From: Pseudomonas wadenswilerensis
Lineage (GTDB): Bacteria > Pseudomonadota > Gammaproteobacteria > Pseudomonadales > Pseudomonadaceae
Assembly: GCF_900497695.1 (NCBI RefSeq)
Contig: NZ_UIDD01000001.1
Location: forward strand, 62,001 to 126,000
Length of the DNA stretch: 64,000 bases
Reading direction: 5' to 3'
Part shown: one piece after another, positions 1 to 9,193 of the stretch
Layout: every line of letters starts with the position of its first letter
How positions within the stretch are numbered: the stretch's first letter is position 1
Notes under the pieces: generated by a model
Told to the model about the DNA's origin: nothing
What the model saw: the letters and a program-made list of their open reading frames with translations, nothing else
Database searches by the model: none
Translations under genes and position numbers: made by a program

Positions 1-45
1 GGCGTGCTCATGACCGTGGCTGTGGTCGTCGATCACTGCGCTCAT
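1..45 (-). CDS. coxA: Cytochrome c oxidase subunit I, N-terminal fragment
   Basis: Only the first 15 codons lie in the window; the rest continues off the left edge. The fragment reads MSAVIDDHSHGHEHA, a His-rich start typical of subunit I in Pseudomonas caa3 oxidases. An AGGAGACAGG ribosome site lies just upstream. It follows coxB on the same strand by about 50 bp, the usual subunit II then subunit I order. Subunit I would carry heme a, heme a3 and CuB, none of which is visible here. The call rests on context and this short N-terminus. Confidence 0.75.
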   Translation of the reverse strand, partial: MSAVIDDHSHGHEHA

Positions 46-97
46 GTCCTGTCTCCTGCAGTCCGTTGGCTGGGGCGCGGATACGCGTCAACCCGGC

Positions 98-1225
98 TCA
101 TTTGCTTTCTGCCTGTTTGATCGCCAGCACGTCTTTTGGCGTGACCATGTCGCCCTTGTTGTTGCCCCAGGCGTTACGTTCGTAGGTCACCACGGCGGCG
201 ATATCGACTTCCGAGAGCTGCTTGCCGAAGGCGGCCATGGACGTGCCCGGCTTGCCGTGGAAGACGATGCTCAGGTGATCTTCCTTCGGCCCGGTGGCAA
301 TCTTCGACCCCTTGAGCGCCGGGAACATCGGTGGCAGGCCCTGGCCTTCGGCCTGGTGACAGGCCACGCAGGTGGTGTGGTAGACCTTGTCGCCGCGCTC
401 GACCAGCTCTTGCAGGGTCCATTCCTTGCTGGTCAGCTCCTTGAGCTTGGCCGCTTCGGCCTTGCGCTCGCCGAGCCAGGTGTCGTAGTCGGCCTTGGAC
501 TTCACCTCGACCACCACCGGCATGAAGCCATGGTCCTTGCCGCACAATTCGGTACATTGGCCGCGGTAGATGCCGGGCTTCTCGATCCGGGCCCAGGCTT
601 CGTTGACGAAGCCGGGGATGGCGTCACGCTTGACCGCAAAGGCCGGCACCCACCAGGAATGGATAACGTCGGCGGCGGTCACCAGAAAGCGCACCTTGGC
701 CCCCACCGGCAGCACCAGCGGCTGATCGACTTCGAGCAGGTAGTGCTCATCCTTGGGGGCTTTGTTGTGGATCTGCTCGGCGGGGGTGGCCAGGTTGCTG
801 AAGAACTCGACGTCCTGGCCCAGGTATTTGTAATGCCATTTCCACTGGTAACCGGTGACCTGGATGTCGACGTCCGATTCGCTGGCGTCGTAGATATCGA
901 TCAGGGTCTTGGTCGCCGGGATGGCCATGGCCACCAGGATCAGGAACGGCACTACCGTCCACATGATCTCGACCCAGGTGTGCTCGTGAAAATGCGCAGG
1001 CTGCTGGCCGGTGGAACGACGGTGGATGATCATCGACCAGAACATTGCGCCAAAGACCACCAGACCGATGATCACGCAGATCCAGAAGATGGTCATGTGC
1101 AGGTCGAACACTGCGTTGCTGACTTCAGTCGCCCCTGGCGCCATGTTCACGGTCCAGGCGGCGTGCGCCTGACCGAATACCGACCACAACAGGAGGCCCA
1201 TCCAGACATGTGGATGTCGCATCAT
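98..1225 (-). CDS. coxB: Cytochrome c oxidase subunit II with fused cytochrome c domain
   Basis: Electron-entry subunit of a caa3-type terminal oxidase; it takes electrons from cytochrome c and passes them through CuA to subunit I. The 375-residue protein has a signal peptide (cleavage near residue 22), two membrane helices (about 40-65 and 85-105), and a periplasmic cupredoxin domain. CuA ligands are visible: H189, C224, E226, C228, H232 and M235. A C-terminal cytochrome c domain has a CVACH heme site at 286-290, which defines the caa3 type. It is first in the operon with coxA. The start at 1225 has a GGGG ribosome site; a second ATG follows immediately. Confidence 0.95.
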   Translation of the reverse strand: MMRHPHVWMGLLLWSVFGQAHAAWTVNMAPGATEVSNAVFDLHMTIFWICVIIGLVVFGAMFWSMIIHRRSTGQQPAHFHEHTWVEIMWTVVPFLILVAMAIPATKTLIDIYDASESDVDIQVTGYQWKWHYKYLGQDVEFFSNLATPAEQIHNKAPKDEHYLLEVDQPLVLPVGAKVRFLVTAADVIHSWWVPAFAVKRDAIPGFVNEAWARIEKPGIYRGQCTELCGKDHGFMPVVVEVKSKADYDTWLGERKAEAAKLKELTSKEWTLQELVERGDKVYHTTCVACHQAEGQGLPPMFPALKGSKIATGPKEDHLSIVFHGKPGTSMAAFGKQLSEVDIAAVVTYERNAWGNNKGDMVTPKDVLAIKQAESK

Positions 1226-1593
1226 TGCGGGTTCCCCTTATCGTTCTTGTTATCCCGGAGGCGTGGACCTACGGCTAAGGGTACGGCGGCCAAGACTGCG
1301 AACTTCGACGACCGAGCCCCTGCGAACTGCAGTCGGGCCTCATCAGCGAATCACTTTCAAACCGGAGTATAGACAGCGACCCCGGCCTCGCAACGCGCGC
1401 AAGGAAAACATCAGAAGAAGTTGAACGTTTGCGCGCAAAGCCGCGAATTACCTGGCTTGGGGCACAATGATGGCATTTCGATATAATTGGTGAATATTAA
1501 GTTGTTAATGGTTATGCCAAATGCGTCTTAGGCATTTTCAGAACCGAGCTACCTTATGTCTTCCGTTTGTCACGCCTTTACCCTGGAGTTGTC
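1226..1593. other. Divergent intergenic region between coxB and the 1594 gene
   Basis: This 368-base stretch must hold the coxB promoter (leftward) and the promoter of the gene at 1594 (rightward). The part around 1475-1530 is distinctly AT-rich compared with its surroundings. No coding sequence, strong terminator or clear operator was recognised; an antisense reading frame extending in from coxB is not credible as a gene. Confidence 0.5.
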
Positions 1594-2241
1594 ATGAACA
1601 TCGCCGCTTTGCGCGAGCAGATCACCCGTGCCCGTCAACATGAGACCGAAACCGGCCAACTGAAAGAGCAACTCGAAAAACAGCTGCCCCACCTGCATCC
1701 TTCAATCCATTTGCCAGAGGCCGATGCCCAAGGCGCCCTGGCGCGCTTCGTCGGCGCTTATATCGATCAGGTTCCGGAACTGCTGGAAGCGGCCAATGAC
1801 GTTGCCCGCGAAGCCGGCATCGAGTCGCAGATCAAACCGGTGCTGAAAATCGCCGAACAGTATTTCCTGCAACCGCCCACCATCACCAATACCCACCTGG
1901 GCCTGGGCTGCCTGCTGGATGAGGCCTACCTGGCCCACCGCCTGGTGGAAGAAGTTAACGATCTGTACATCAAGCACTTCAACCAGCCGCTGATCCCGCT
2001 GGACACCACCGTGGCCAACCTGATCGCCCATCAACTGATTGGTGAAGACTTTGCCAACCAGCTGGATGAAGTGGTGCACCACTCGGTGGATGAGATGCTC
2101 AATGACCAGAGCTTTGCCCTGGAGTCAGTCGAACAGTACCGCGACAAGCTCAGCAGCCCGGACACTGGCGAAGCCTGGAAGCGCTGGCCGTGCCTGTCGC
2201 GGCAGTTGGGTGTGGGCCTGGAGCTGGATCAATCCGCTTGA
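1594..2241 (+). CDS. Conserved hypothetical protein next to the cox cluster
   Basis: A soluble, mostly helical protein of 215 residues with no recognised catalytic motif, signal peptide or membrane segment. It resembles the hypothetical protein that sits between the SulP gene and coxB in P. aeruginosa (PA0104 by memory of gene order). The frame is open from a TTG at 1567, but the ATG at 1594 follows a CTGGAG ribosome site and is preferred. A REPIN lies just past the stop. Function unknown; synteny with the oxidase is the only clue. Confidence 0.7.
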   Translation: MNIAALREQITRARQHETETGQLKEQLEKQLPHLHPSIHLPEADAQGALARFVGAYIDQVPELLEAANDVAREAGIESQIKPVLKIAEQYFLQPPTITNTHLGLGCLLDEAYLAHRLVEEVNDLYIKHFNQPLIPLDTTVANLIAHQLIGEDFANQLDEVVHHSVDEMLNDQSFALESVEQYRDKLSSPDTGEAWKRWPCLSRQLGVGLELDQSA

Positions 2242-2256
2242 GGTTGATGCGCCAGC

Positions 2257-2331
2257 ATCGCCGGCAAGGCCGGCTCCCACCGGTTCAGTGCAGAGCCCGA
2301 GCGGGGTGTGGGAGCTGGCATTGCCAGCGAT
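2257..2331. repeat. REPIN (paired inverted REP sequences)
   Basis: Two REP halves face each other: ATCGCCGGCAAGGCCGGC followed by TCCCAC on the left, and GTGGGAGCTGGC followed by ATTGCCAGCGAT on the right, with a spacer of about 30 bases. This is the GTGGGAGC family of Pseudomonas REPs. It lies between two convergent genes and could fold into a long hairpin. Confidence 0.85.
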
Positions 2332-2352
2332 GGCAACACCGCTGAATCCAGA

Positions 2353-3885
2353 TCAGGCCCCCAACCCCGCCGTCGTGCGCACTCGCCCCTCGACCCGGCG
2401 CTTGAGTCGTCGCTGCTCGATCAGCAACCGCGAACCCTTGCCGGCGTTGGCCCGCCCCCAGTCCTCGAGCAGCTCCAGGCAGGAGTGGTCGATGTAACTG
2501 AGGTTGGCCAGTGGCACATGCAGGGTGGTCCCGGGCGGAATGCCTTCAAGCACCTGGGCCAGCGCGGGCACCTTGAGAAAGGTCGCCGCGCCGCTCAGGC
2601 GCAGCTCCAGATGGCCCGGTTGATCAAGGCTGACCACGCTGATTTTCAGGCGTGCGGCCTTGAGCGCCAGCTTCAGCAGGGTCAGGGCAAAACCGAGCAA
2701 CACGCCGGTGAGCAGGTCGGTGAAGATGATTGCCAGCGCAGTCGCGGCATAGGTCAACATCGGCATGCGTCCATAGCGCCCGAGCCCGCGAAAGGCCTTG
2801 AAGTCGACCAGCTTGACCCCGGTGTAGACCAACACACCGGCCAGGCTCGCCACCGGAATCTGCTGCAGCACGCTGCTCAACACCACCACGAAGGCCAGCA
2901 ACCAGACCCCGTGCAGGATCGCCGACAGGCGCGTCTGCGCGCCGGCCTGGACGTTGGCCGAGCTGCGCACGATTACCCCGGTCATCGGCAACGCACCGAG
3001 TACCCCACAGAGCATGTTGCCCAGCCCCTGCGCCGACAGTTCACGGTCGAAGTCCGAACGCTGGCCGTTATGCATGCGATCGACCGCAGCGGCAGAGAGC
3101 AGGGTTTCGGCGCTGGCTATAAAGGCCAGGGCGAAGGCGGCGACCAGCAGGTTCGGGTCGGCGAGGTTGAGCAGGTCAGTCGGGCGCAGCCAGTCGATGG
3201 CTTCGCTCAGGTTCGCCGGCACTTCGACGCGGTTCACCGGCAATGCCAGCCAGATGCTGATTGCGGTCATCAAGGCCACGCCAAGCAAGGCCCCCGGAAC
3301 GAATCGTAGCGACTGCGGGCGCAAGCGCTCCCAAGCCCACATGATGGCAATGGTGCCAAGCCCGAGCGCACCGGCCTGCCAGCCATTGCCCCGGCTTTCC
3401 AACGGCAGCGCCTGAGTCAGGGTTGCCGGAAAGCCCAGCAGGTTGGCCAGGCCCGAGGGTTGGGGGGCGCTGTCGAACATCACATGCACTTGGGACAACA
3501 CGATCAGCACGCCGATACCGGCGAGCATGCCGTACACCACCGCCGGCGCCGTGACCCGAAACCAGCAGCCCAGGCGCAAGCGCCCGGCGAGCAATTGCAG
3601 CAGGCCGGCCAACAGCAGGATCGGGCCGAGCATCGCCACGCCGTGCTGGCGCACCAGTTCGAACACCAGCACCGCCAGGCCGGCTGCCGGACCGCTGACC
3701 TGCAACGGCGAGCCGGCCAGCCAACCGACGACAATGCCGCCGATGATCCCGGTGATCAGGCCCTTGGCCGGCGGCATGCCCGAGGCAATGGCGATGCCCA
3801 TGCATAAGGGCAGGGCGACCAGGAACACCACCACCGAGGCCAGCAATTCACGCGGCAAAGCCGCTTTCACTTGTGTCTTGTTCAC
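2353..3885 (-). CDS. SulP-family inorganic anion transporter
   Basis: Inner-membrane anion permease of the SLC26/SulP family, 510 residues, with about 10-12 membrane segments starting near residue 12 and a C-terminal STAS domain over the last ~100 residues (LHVPLANLSYIDHSCLE region). SulP members carry sulfate, bicarbonate or other anions. It is followed upstream by a beta-carbonic anhydrase on the same strand, a pairing that suggests bicarbonate as substrate; this is inference. The frame is open to 4002, but the GTG at 3885 has an AAGGAG site 8 bases upstream and begins the conserved NKTQVKAALPRELLAS segment, so that start is used. Confidence 0.85.
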   Translation of the reverse strand: MNKTQVKAALPRELLASVVVFLVALPLCMGIAIASGMPPAKGLITGIIGGIVVGWLAGSPLQVSGPAAGLAVLVFELVRQHGVAMLGPILLLAGLLQLLAGRLRLGCWFRVTAPAVVYGMLAGIGVLIVLSQVHVMFDSAPQPSGLANLLGFPATLTQALPLESRGNGWQAGALGLGTIAIMWAWERLRPQSLRFVPGALLGVALMTAISIWLALPVNRVEVPANLSEAIDWLRPTDLLNLADPNLLVAAFALAFIASAETLLSAAAVDRMHNGQRSDFDRELSAQGLGNMLCGVLGALPMTGVIVRSSANVQAGAQTRLSAILHGVWLLAFVVVLSSVLQQIPVASLAGVLVYTGVKLVDFKAFRGLGRYGRMPMLTYAATALAIIFTDLLTGVLLGFALTLLKLALKAARLKISVVSLDQPGHLELRLSGAATFLKVPALAQVLEGIPPGTTLHVPLANLSYIDHSCLELLEDWGRANAGKGSRLLIEQRRLKRRVEGRVRTTAGLGA

Positions 3886-4074
3886 CCTGTCACTCCTTCT
3901 TTCACGATTCATGGCCATTCCAATGGCCGCTGGCACAACCCCTGACACACGCGCAGGCACACACCGCCAGCGGGCGCCGGCAAGGCAGTCAGGGAAATTC
4001 AAGGCAGCCGATGACCAGGCCGCACCAGGCAGGTGCGGCCGTCAATCAGCTATTCGCGGGGGTGTCTGGAACGC

Positions 4075-4794
4075 TTAGTAGCGTCCTCTGGGTGTTGCGC
4101 AGGGGATCGGCTGACCTTGGGCAAGGGGCAGGAAGCTGTCGCTTGCCGCGTCGTAGGCTTCGATCTGGCTGGTTTCGATGTCGTAGATCCAGCCGTGAAT
4201 AAACAGCTGGCCAGCCGCCAGGCGCGAGGCCACCGAAGGGTGGGTGCGCAAGTGGTGCAGCTGGGCGATGACGTTTTCCTTGGTCAGCACCTGCATGCTT
4301 TCATGCTCGCTGCCACAGGAGCAGTTGTCTTCGACCACCGTGCGGGCGACCTCGGCATGGCGCAGCCAGGCTTTGACCGTCGGCATCTTCTCCAGGCTCT
4401 GGGGGTTGAGCACCGCGCGCATGGCGCCACAATCGGAGTGACCGCAGACAATGATGTGGTGTACGCCCAGGGCCAGCACCGCGTATTCGATGGCGGTGGA
4501 TACGCCGCCGTTCATCTGCCCGTAAGGTGGCACGACGTTACCGACGTTGCGGGTCACGAACAGATCGCCAGGGGAGCTCTGGGTAATCAACTCGGGCACG
4601 ATGCGCGAGTCGGCACAGGTGATGAACATCGCACGGGGCTTTTGCGCGGTGGCGAGTTTCTTGAACAGCTCCTGCTGCTCGGGAAAAACGTCGTGATGGA
4701 ACCGCAGAAAGCCGTCGACGATATGCTTCAGGGCGGCATCGGCGCTCTCGGTGGGGGTTTCCGGGACGGCCTTGGATGGGTCCTTGACGGGCAT
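4075..4794 (-). CDS. Beta-class carbonic anhydrase
   Basis: Zinc enzyme that interconverts CO2 and bicarbonate in the cytoplasm. The 239-residue sequence shows the beta-class zinc set: C60 with D62 and R64 (CADSR), then H119 and C122 in GHSDCGA. It matches the gene next to SulP and cox in P. aeruginosa (psCA1, PA0102 by recollection). It lies 190 bases upstream of the SulP gene on the same strand, so the two may form a bicarbonate supply unit. The start ATG at 4794 has a GAGGATG ribosome site. Confidence 0.93.
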   Translation of the reverse strand: MPVKDPSKAVPETPTESADAALKHIVDGFLRFHHDVFPEQQELFKKLATAQKPRAMFITCADSRIVPELITQSSPGDLFVTRNVGNVVPPYGQMNGGVSTAIEYAVLALGVHHIIVCGHSDCGAMRAVLNPQSLEKMPTVKAWLRHAEVARTVVEDNCSCGSEHESMQVLTKENVIAQLHHLRTHPSVASRLAAGQLFIHGWIYDIETSQIEAYDAASDSFLPLAQGQPIPCATPRGRY

Positions 4795-5039
4795 GATTCA
4801 TCCTCTTTGACGGTTTTAGGTTAAGTCCATTTTACCGGGTTGATGATTCAAACGGCGTATGACAGTTGGATGAAATACGCGCGCCAACAATCACATCAGT
4901 TGCTGGCTGAATTCCTACGCTACTCGGCGAAACTTAACTCAAACTGAATTGCGAGGCTCTAGTACGGGCGTTCCAGAGATTCAAAGAGTTGCCAGGATAA
5001 TATCAAAAAAACATTAATGGCCAATACCCATTATTGAAA

Positions 5040-6101
5040 TCAGAGCAGTGACATCTGCCCGCCAGGGGGGCAAAACGCACTGCAATCAAGCGCGTAGCCT
5101 TCGCGCCGGTTCAGCCCCAGGCGGCGGATCGCCTTGCTGAAGCGTTGCGCCAGCAACTCGGCAAATACCCCTTCGCCGCGCATGCGCGCACCGAAGCGGC
5201 TGTCGTACAACTCACCACCGCGACTCTGGCGGATCAAGCTCAGGACATGATTGGCCCGTTGCGGGTAATGGTCCTGCAGCCATTGCTCGAACAGCGGCGC
5301 GACCTCCAGCGGCAGGCGCAACATCATGTAGGCCGCGCTCAGGGCGCCGTTGGCCTTGGCCGCCTCGAGCAAGTGCTCAAGCTCGCTGTCGTTGATCATC
5401 GGGATCATCGGCGAGCACAACACCCCCACCGGAACACCAGCCTCAGTGAGCACCCGGATTGCCCGCAGCCGTGCCTTGGGTGCTGCTGCCCGGGGCTCCA
5501 GGGTGCGTTTTAGTTCGTCGTCCAGCGTGGTCAGGCTGATCATCACCTGCACCAGACGCTGCTGGGCCAGTTCGGCAAGCAGGTCAAGGTCACGCAGGAT
5601 CAACGAGCCTTTGGTGACAATGGTGACCGGATGGCGATAACGCAGCAGCACTTCCAGCAGTCGGCGAGTCAGCTTTTGCTCGCGTTCGATGGGCTGGTAG
5701 GGGTCGGTGTTGGAGCCCAGGTTGATCGGCGCGCACACATAGCCCGGCTTGCTCAATTGCTGTTCGAGCACGGCGGCGGCGTTGGTCTTGGCAATCAGCT
5801 TGGTTTCGAAGTCCAGCCCCGGCGACAGGTCCCAATAGGCATGGCTGGGCCGCGCATAGCAGTAGATACAGCCATGCTCGCAGCCGCGATAAGGGTTGAT
5901 CGCACGATCAAAAGGCAGGTCGGGCGAGTTGTTGCGGGTGATGATGCTCTTGGCGGTTTCGATGCGTACTTCAGTGCCCTGGGTCAGGGGCACTTCCTGG
6001 TACCAACCGTCATCCTCGGCCACCGAGCGATTCGGGGCGAAGCGGTTATGGGGATTGCTCGCGGTGCCACGACCCCGCACCGGTCCTTGAGGATTGAACA
6101 T
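5040..6101 (-). CDS. PA0069-family radical SAM protein, LexA-controlled
   Basis: A 353-residue radical SAM protein. The iron-sulfur cluster motif CxxxCxxC is C74, C78 and C81 (CEHGCIYC), and the protein belongs to the spore-photoproduct-lyase-like group called PA0069 in Pseudomonas. The substrate is unknown. A palindromic LexA box sits 16 bases upstream of the start, consistent with published SOS regulation of PA0069, and points to a role in DNA damage. The ribosome site is weak (CGGGG). The gene appears monocistronic: its neighbour at 6199 lies upstream on the same strand behind about 100 bases containing the LexA box. Confidence 0.9.
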   Translation of the reverse strand: MFNPQGPVRGRGTASNPHNRFAPNRSVAEDDGWYQEVPLTQGTEVRIETAKSIITRNNSPDLPFDRAINPYRGCEHGCIYCYARPSHAYWDLSPGLDFETKLIAKTNAAAVLEQQLSKPGYVCAPINLGSNTDPYQPIEREQKLTRRLLEVLLRYRHPVTIVTKGSLILRDLDLLAELAQQRLVQVMISLTTLDDELKRTLEPRAAAPKARLRAIRVLTEAGVPVGVLCSPMIPMINDSELEHLLEAAKANGALSAAYMMLRLPLEVAPLFEQWLQDHYPQRANHVLSLIRQSRGGELYDSRFGARMRGEGVFAELLAQRFSKAIRRLGLNRREGYALDCSAFCPPGGQMSLL

Positions 6102-6116
6102 GAAAAACCCCGAATA

Positions 6117-6132
6117 CTGTTTTTATATACAG
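6117..6132. promoter_or_regulatory. LexA (SOS) box
   Basis: The sequence CTGTTTTTATATACAG fits CTG-N10-CAG with an AT-rich centre, close to the gammaproteobacterial LexA consensus. It ends 16 bases before the radical SAM start codon, so LexA bound here would cover the promoter or transcription start. The site is seen directly; regulation is inferred, supported by the known SOS control of the PA0069 family. Confidence 0.88.
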
Positions 6133-6198
6133 TACACGGGGCTTGCGTTCGATTCCAGTACCGCTGGGCACCAGCCGAAAACGCTGGCGCTGGCGCGT

Positions 6199-6477
6199 TT
6201 ACTCGGTTGACTTCTTCAACTTCGGATTAGGGAAGAACTGTACCGTCTGCACCGTAGCCGCAGCCGGTTTCACCTCGACCTTGTTGACCCGGGTCCCCAG
6301 TTCCTTGGGCACCGACAACCCTTGCTCGTTAAGGGTGTCGGAAAACCCGCAGGCCACGCACTCACGGTGCGGAACGCTGTCTTCGCTCCACATCATCAGT
6401 TTGTCCGGCTCGCTGCACGCCGGGCAGACCGCCCCGGCGATAAAGCGCTTTTTCGTTATCACAGGCCCATCACTCAT
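6199..6477 (-). CDS. YheV-family putative zinc-ribbon protein
   Basis: A 92-residue cytoplasmic protein with two CxxC pairs (C18/C21 and C40/C43) that form a zinc ribbon, followed by a basic C-terminal tail ending in KLKKSTE. It matches the YheV / DUF2387 family. Its ATG overlaps the last bases of prlC (ATGA overlap, 6474-6477), so the two are translationally coupled. In other Pseudomonas this gene also follows prlC. The function is unknown. Confidence 0.85.
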   Translation of the reverse strand: MSDGPVITKKRFIAGAVCPACSEPDKLMMWSEDSVPHRECVACGFSDTLNEQGLSVPKELGTRVNKVEVKPAAATVQTVQFFPNPKLKKSTE

Positions 6478-8525
6478 GCCGCCACTTCCTCACTCAAGCC
6501 GCTATGGCGCAAGAGTGCATCGATTGACGGCTCGCGGCCACGGAAGTCGACGAACAGCAGCATCGGCTCCTGGGAACCGCCACGGGCCAGGATCGCTTCG
6601 CGGAACGCGCGACCGGTGTCGGCATTGAGCACGCCTTCTTCTTCGAAGCGCGAGAAGGCGTCGGCCGACAGCACTTCAGCCCACTTGTAGCTGTAGTAAC
6701 CGGCCGCATAACCACCGGCGAAGATATGCGCAAAGCTGTTGGGGAAGCGGTTGTACGCAGGTGGGCGCATGACCGAGACCTCGTCGCGGATGCCTTCGAG
6801 CACTTGCAGTACACCGCGGCCGTCGCCGTGGCTGGCGTGCAGTTCGAAGTCGAACAGCGAGAATTCCAGCTGGCGAACCATCATCAGCCCGGACTGGAAG
6901 TTCTTCGCCGCCAGCATCTTCTCCAGCAAATCCTGGGGCAGGGCTGCGCCAGTTTCGTAGTGGCCGGAAATCAGCGCCAGGCCTTCAGGCTCCCAACACC
7001 AGTTTTCCATGAACTGGCTCGGCAGCTCGACCGCATCCCAGGCCACACCGTTGATACCGGAAACACCGGCATGCTCGATACGGGTCAGCAGGTGATGCAG
7101 GCCATGGCCGAACTCGTGGAACAGGGTGGTGACTTCGTCGTGGGTCAGCAACGCCGGCTTGCCAGGGGCGGCCGGGGTGAAGTTGCACACCAGGTTGGCC
7201 ACCGGGCTCTGCAACTGGCCGTCAGCGGTCAGACGACGGTCGCGGGCGCCGTCCATCCAGGCACCGCCGCGCTTGTTGGCACGGGCATAGAGGTCGAAGA
7301 AGAAGCGCCCGACGTGCTGGCCGTGCTCCTTGATTTCGAACAGGCGCACGTCCGGATGCCAGCTATCGAAGCCCTTGAGCTCGGCAATCTCGATGCCGTA
7401 CAGGCGCTGGACGATGGTGAACAGGCCGGTCAGCACCTTGTCGATCGGGAAGTAGGCGCGCAGGGTTTCCTGGGAAACGCTGTAGCGCTGTTCACGGAGT
7501 TTTTCCCCATAGAAACCGCTGTCCCAGCTTTGCAGGTCCGGGCACCCCTGCTCGGCGGCATAGGCCTTGAGCTGGGCCAGATCCTGGGTGGCAAACGGCT
7601 TGCTGCGCTTGGCCAGGTCACGCAGGAAGCTCAGCACCTGATCGCTGGACTCGGCCATCTTGGTCGCCAGGCTCAGCTCGGCGAAGTTCTGGTAGCCCAA
7701 TAGCTGAGCCAGTTCCTGACGCAGATCGAGGATCTCGCCCATCACCGGACCGTTGTCGAACTGGCCGGCGTTAGGGCCCTGATCGGAGGCGCGGGTGCAG
7801 TAGGCGGCGTAGATTTCCTCGCGCAGGGCGCGATCTTCAGCGTAGGTCATCACCGCGTAGTAGCTGGGGAATTCCAGGCTGATCAGCCAGCCATCGAGGC
7901 CCTTGGCCTGGGCGGCGGCAGCCATCTGTGCCTTGGCCGAGTCAGTCAGGCCGGCCAGTGCCGCTTCGTCGGTGACGTGCTTGGTCCAGGCCTGGGTGGC
8001 GTCCAGCAGCTGGTTGGAGAAGCGGCTGCCCAGTTCGCTGAGCTTGCTCTGAACTTCGGCATAACGTTGTTGCTTATCGGCCGGCAGGTCGATACCCGAC
8101 AGGCGGAAGTCACGCAGGGCGTGTTCGAGAATTGTCTTTTGCGCCACATCGAAGCCGGCGGCTTCGGGGCTGGCGATCAACGCTTCATAGGCCTGGAACA
8201 GCTCGCGGTTCTGGCCCATTTCGGTGGCGTAGGCGCTCAACGCCGGCAGGCAGGCCTCGTAGGCTTCACGCAGTTCGGCGCTGTTGCACACGGCATTGAG
8301 GTGACTGACCGGACTCCAGGCGGCGCCCAGGCGGTCGTTGAGTTCGTCCATGGCCAGGATCAGGCCGGCCCAGCTTGGGTGCTTGCCCTGGGCCTGGAGG
8401 ATGTCGGCAATGGCTTTACGGTTGTCGGCCAGGATCTGTTCAATCGCCGGCTGCACATGCTCGGCACGGATCGCCGAGAAGGGCGGCAAGTCATAAGACT
8501 GCAGAAGCGGGTTGTTCGCACTCAC
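6474..8525 (-). CDS. prlC: Oligopeptidase A
   Basis: Cytoplasmic M3-family zinc metallopeptidase that degrades oligopeptides, including cleaved signal peptides. The zinc motif HEFGH is at residues 470-474. Length is 683 residues, as for other PrlC proteins. The frame is open to 8552, but the GTG at 8525 follows AAGGTG by 7 bases and gives the usual N-terminus SANNPLLQSYDLPPF, so it is preferred. The downstream yheV-like gene overlaps its stop by 4 bases. It is divergent from the gamma-carbonic anhydrase gene at 8617. Confidence 0.95.
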   Translation of the reverse strand: MSANNPLLQSYDLPPFSAIRAEHVQPAIEQILADNRKAIADILQAQGKHPSWAGLILAMDELNDRLGAAWSPVSHLNAVCNSAELREAYEACLPALSAYATEMGQNRELFQAYEALIASPEAAGFDVAQKTILEHALRDFRLSGIDLPADKQQRYAEVQSKLSELGSRFSNQLLDATQAWTKHVTDEAALAGLTDSAKAQMAAAAQAKGLDGWLISLEFPSYYAVMTYAEDRALREEIYAAYCTRASDQGPNAGQFDNGPVMGEILDLRQELAQLLGYQNFAELSLATKMAESSDQVLSFLRDLAKRSKPFATQDLAQLKAYAAEQGCPDLQSWDSGFYGEKLREQRYSVSQETLRAYFPIDKVLTGLFTIVQRLYGIEIAELKGFDSWHPDVRLFEIKEHGQHVGRFFFDLYARANKRGGAWMDGARDRRLTADGQLQSPVANLVCNFTPAAPGKPALLTHDEVTTLFHEFGHGLHHLLTRIEHAGVSGINGVAWDAVELPSQFMENWCWEPEGLALISGHYETGAALPQDLLEKMLAAKNFQSGLMMVRQLEFSLFDFELHASHGDGRGVLQVLEGIRDEVSVMRPPAYNRFPNSFAHIFAGGYAAGYYSYKWAEVLSADAFSRFEEEGVLNADTGRAFREAILARGGSQEPMLLFVDFRGREPSIDALLRHSGLSEEVAA

Positions 8526-8616
8526 GGTTAAACACCTTGGCAGAAGAAACACTTCCCCATCTTAATTACAATCGACGCCGACCGCAGCCCTATCCATACC
8601 AAAGAGAATTCCTATC

Positions 8617-9165
8617 ATGGCCATCCGTAGCTTCCAGCATCACACTCCCAGGCTTGGCGAGCGTGCCTTTGTCGACCGCAGTGCCGTGGTGCTGGGCGAT
8701 GTCGAGATCGGCGCCGACAGCTCGGTGTGGCCATTGACGGTGATCCGCGGCGATATGCACCGCATCCGCATCGGCGCGCGCACCAGTGTCCAGGACGGCA
8801 GCGTGCTGCACATCACCCATGCCGGGCCGTTCAACCCGGATGGTTTCCCGCTGCTGATCGGCGATGAAGTAACCATCGGTCACAAAGTCATGCTTCATGG
8901 CTGCACCCTGGGCAACCGCATCCTGGTCGGCATGGGCAGCACCATCATGGATGGTGCAATCGTCGAAGACGAAGTGATCATCGGCGCTGGCAGCCTGGTG
9001 CCTCCGGGCAAGCGCCTGGAAGGCGGTTTTCTCTATGTCGGCAGCCCGGTCAAACAAGCTCGCGCCCTGACCGAGAAGGAGCGCGCGTTCTTCCCCTACA
9101 GCGCCGGCAACTACGTCAAACTCAAGGATCAGCACCTGGCCGAAGGCTACCACCTGCCCGAGTGA
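8617..9165 (+). CDS. Gamma-carbonic-anhydrase-family protein (YrdA type)
   Basis: A 182-residue left-handed beta-helix protein with repeated hexapeptides (for example IGADSSVWPLTVIRGD, ARTSVQDGSVLHI, GHKVMLHGCTLGN). The three-His metal site is suggested by H67, H88 and H93 in the HITH, GHKV and LHGC segments. It resembles YrdA/PaaY-like proteins; carbonic anhydrase activity is not certain for all of these. It forms a likely two-gene unit with the HAD phosphatase 28 bases downstream. Confidence 0.88.
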   Translation: MAIRSFQHHTPRLGERAFVDRSAVVLGDVEIGADSSVWPLTVIRGDMHRIRIGARTSVQDGSVLHITHAGPFNPDGFPLLIGDEVTIGHKVMLHGCTLGNRILVGMGSTIMDGAIVEDEVIIGAGSLVPPGKRLEGGFLYVGSPVKQARALTEKERAFFPYSAGNYVKLKDQHLAEGYHLPE

Positions 9166-9193
9166 ACCTGCCCACAGCCTATTCGAGACTGCC

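Noticed and set aside
2308..3309. Frame antisense to the SulP gene
   Set aside because: Starts inside a REPIN and runs opposite a clear membrane transporter.
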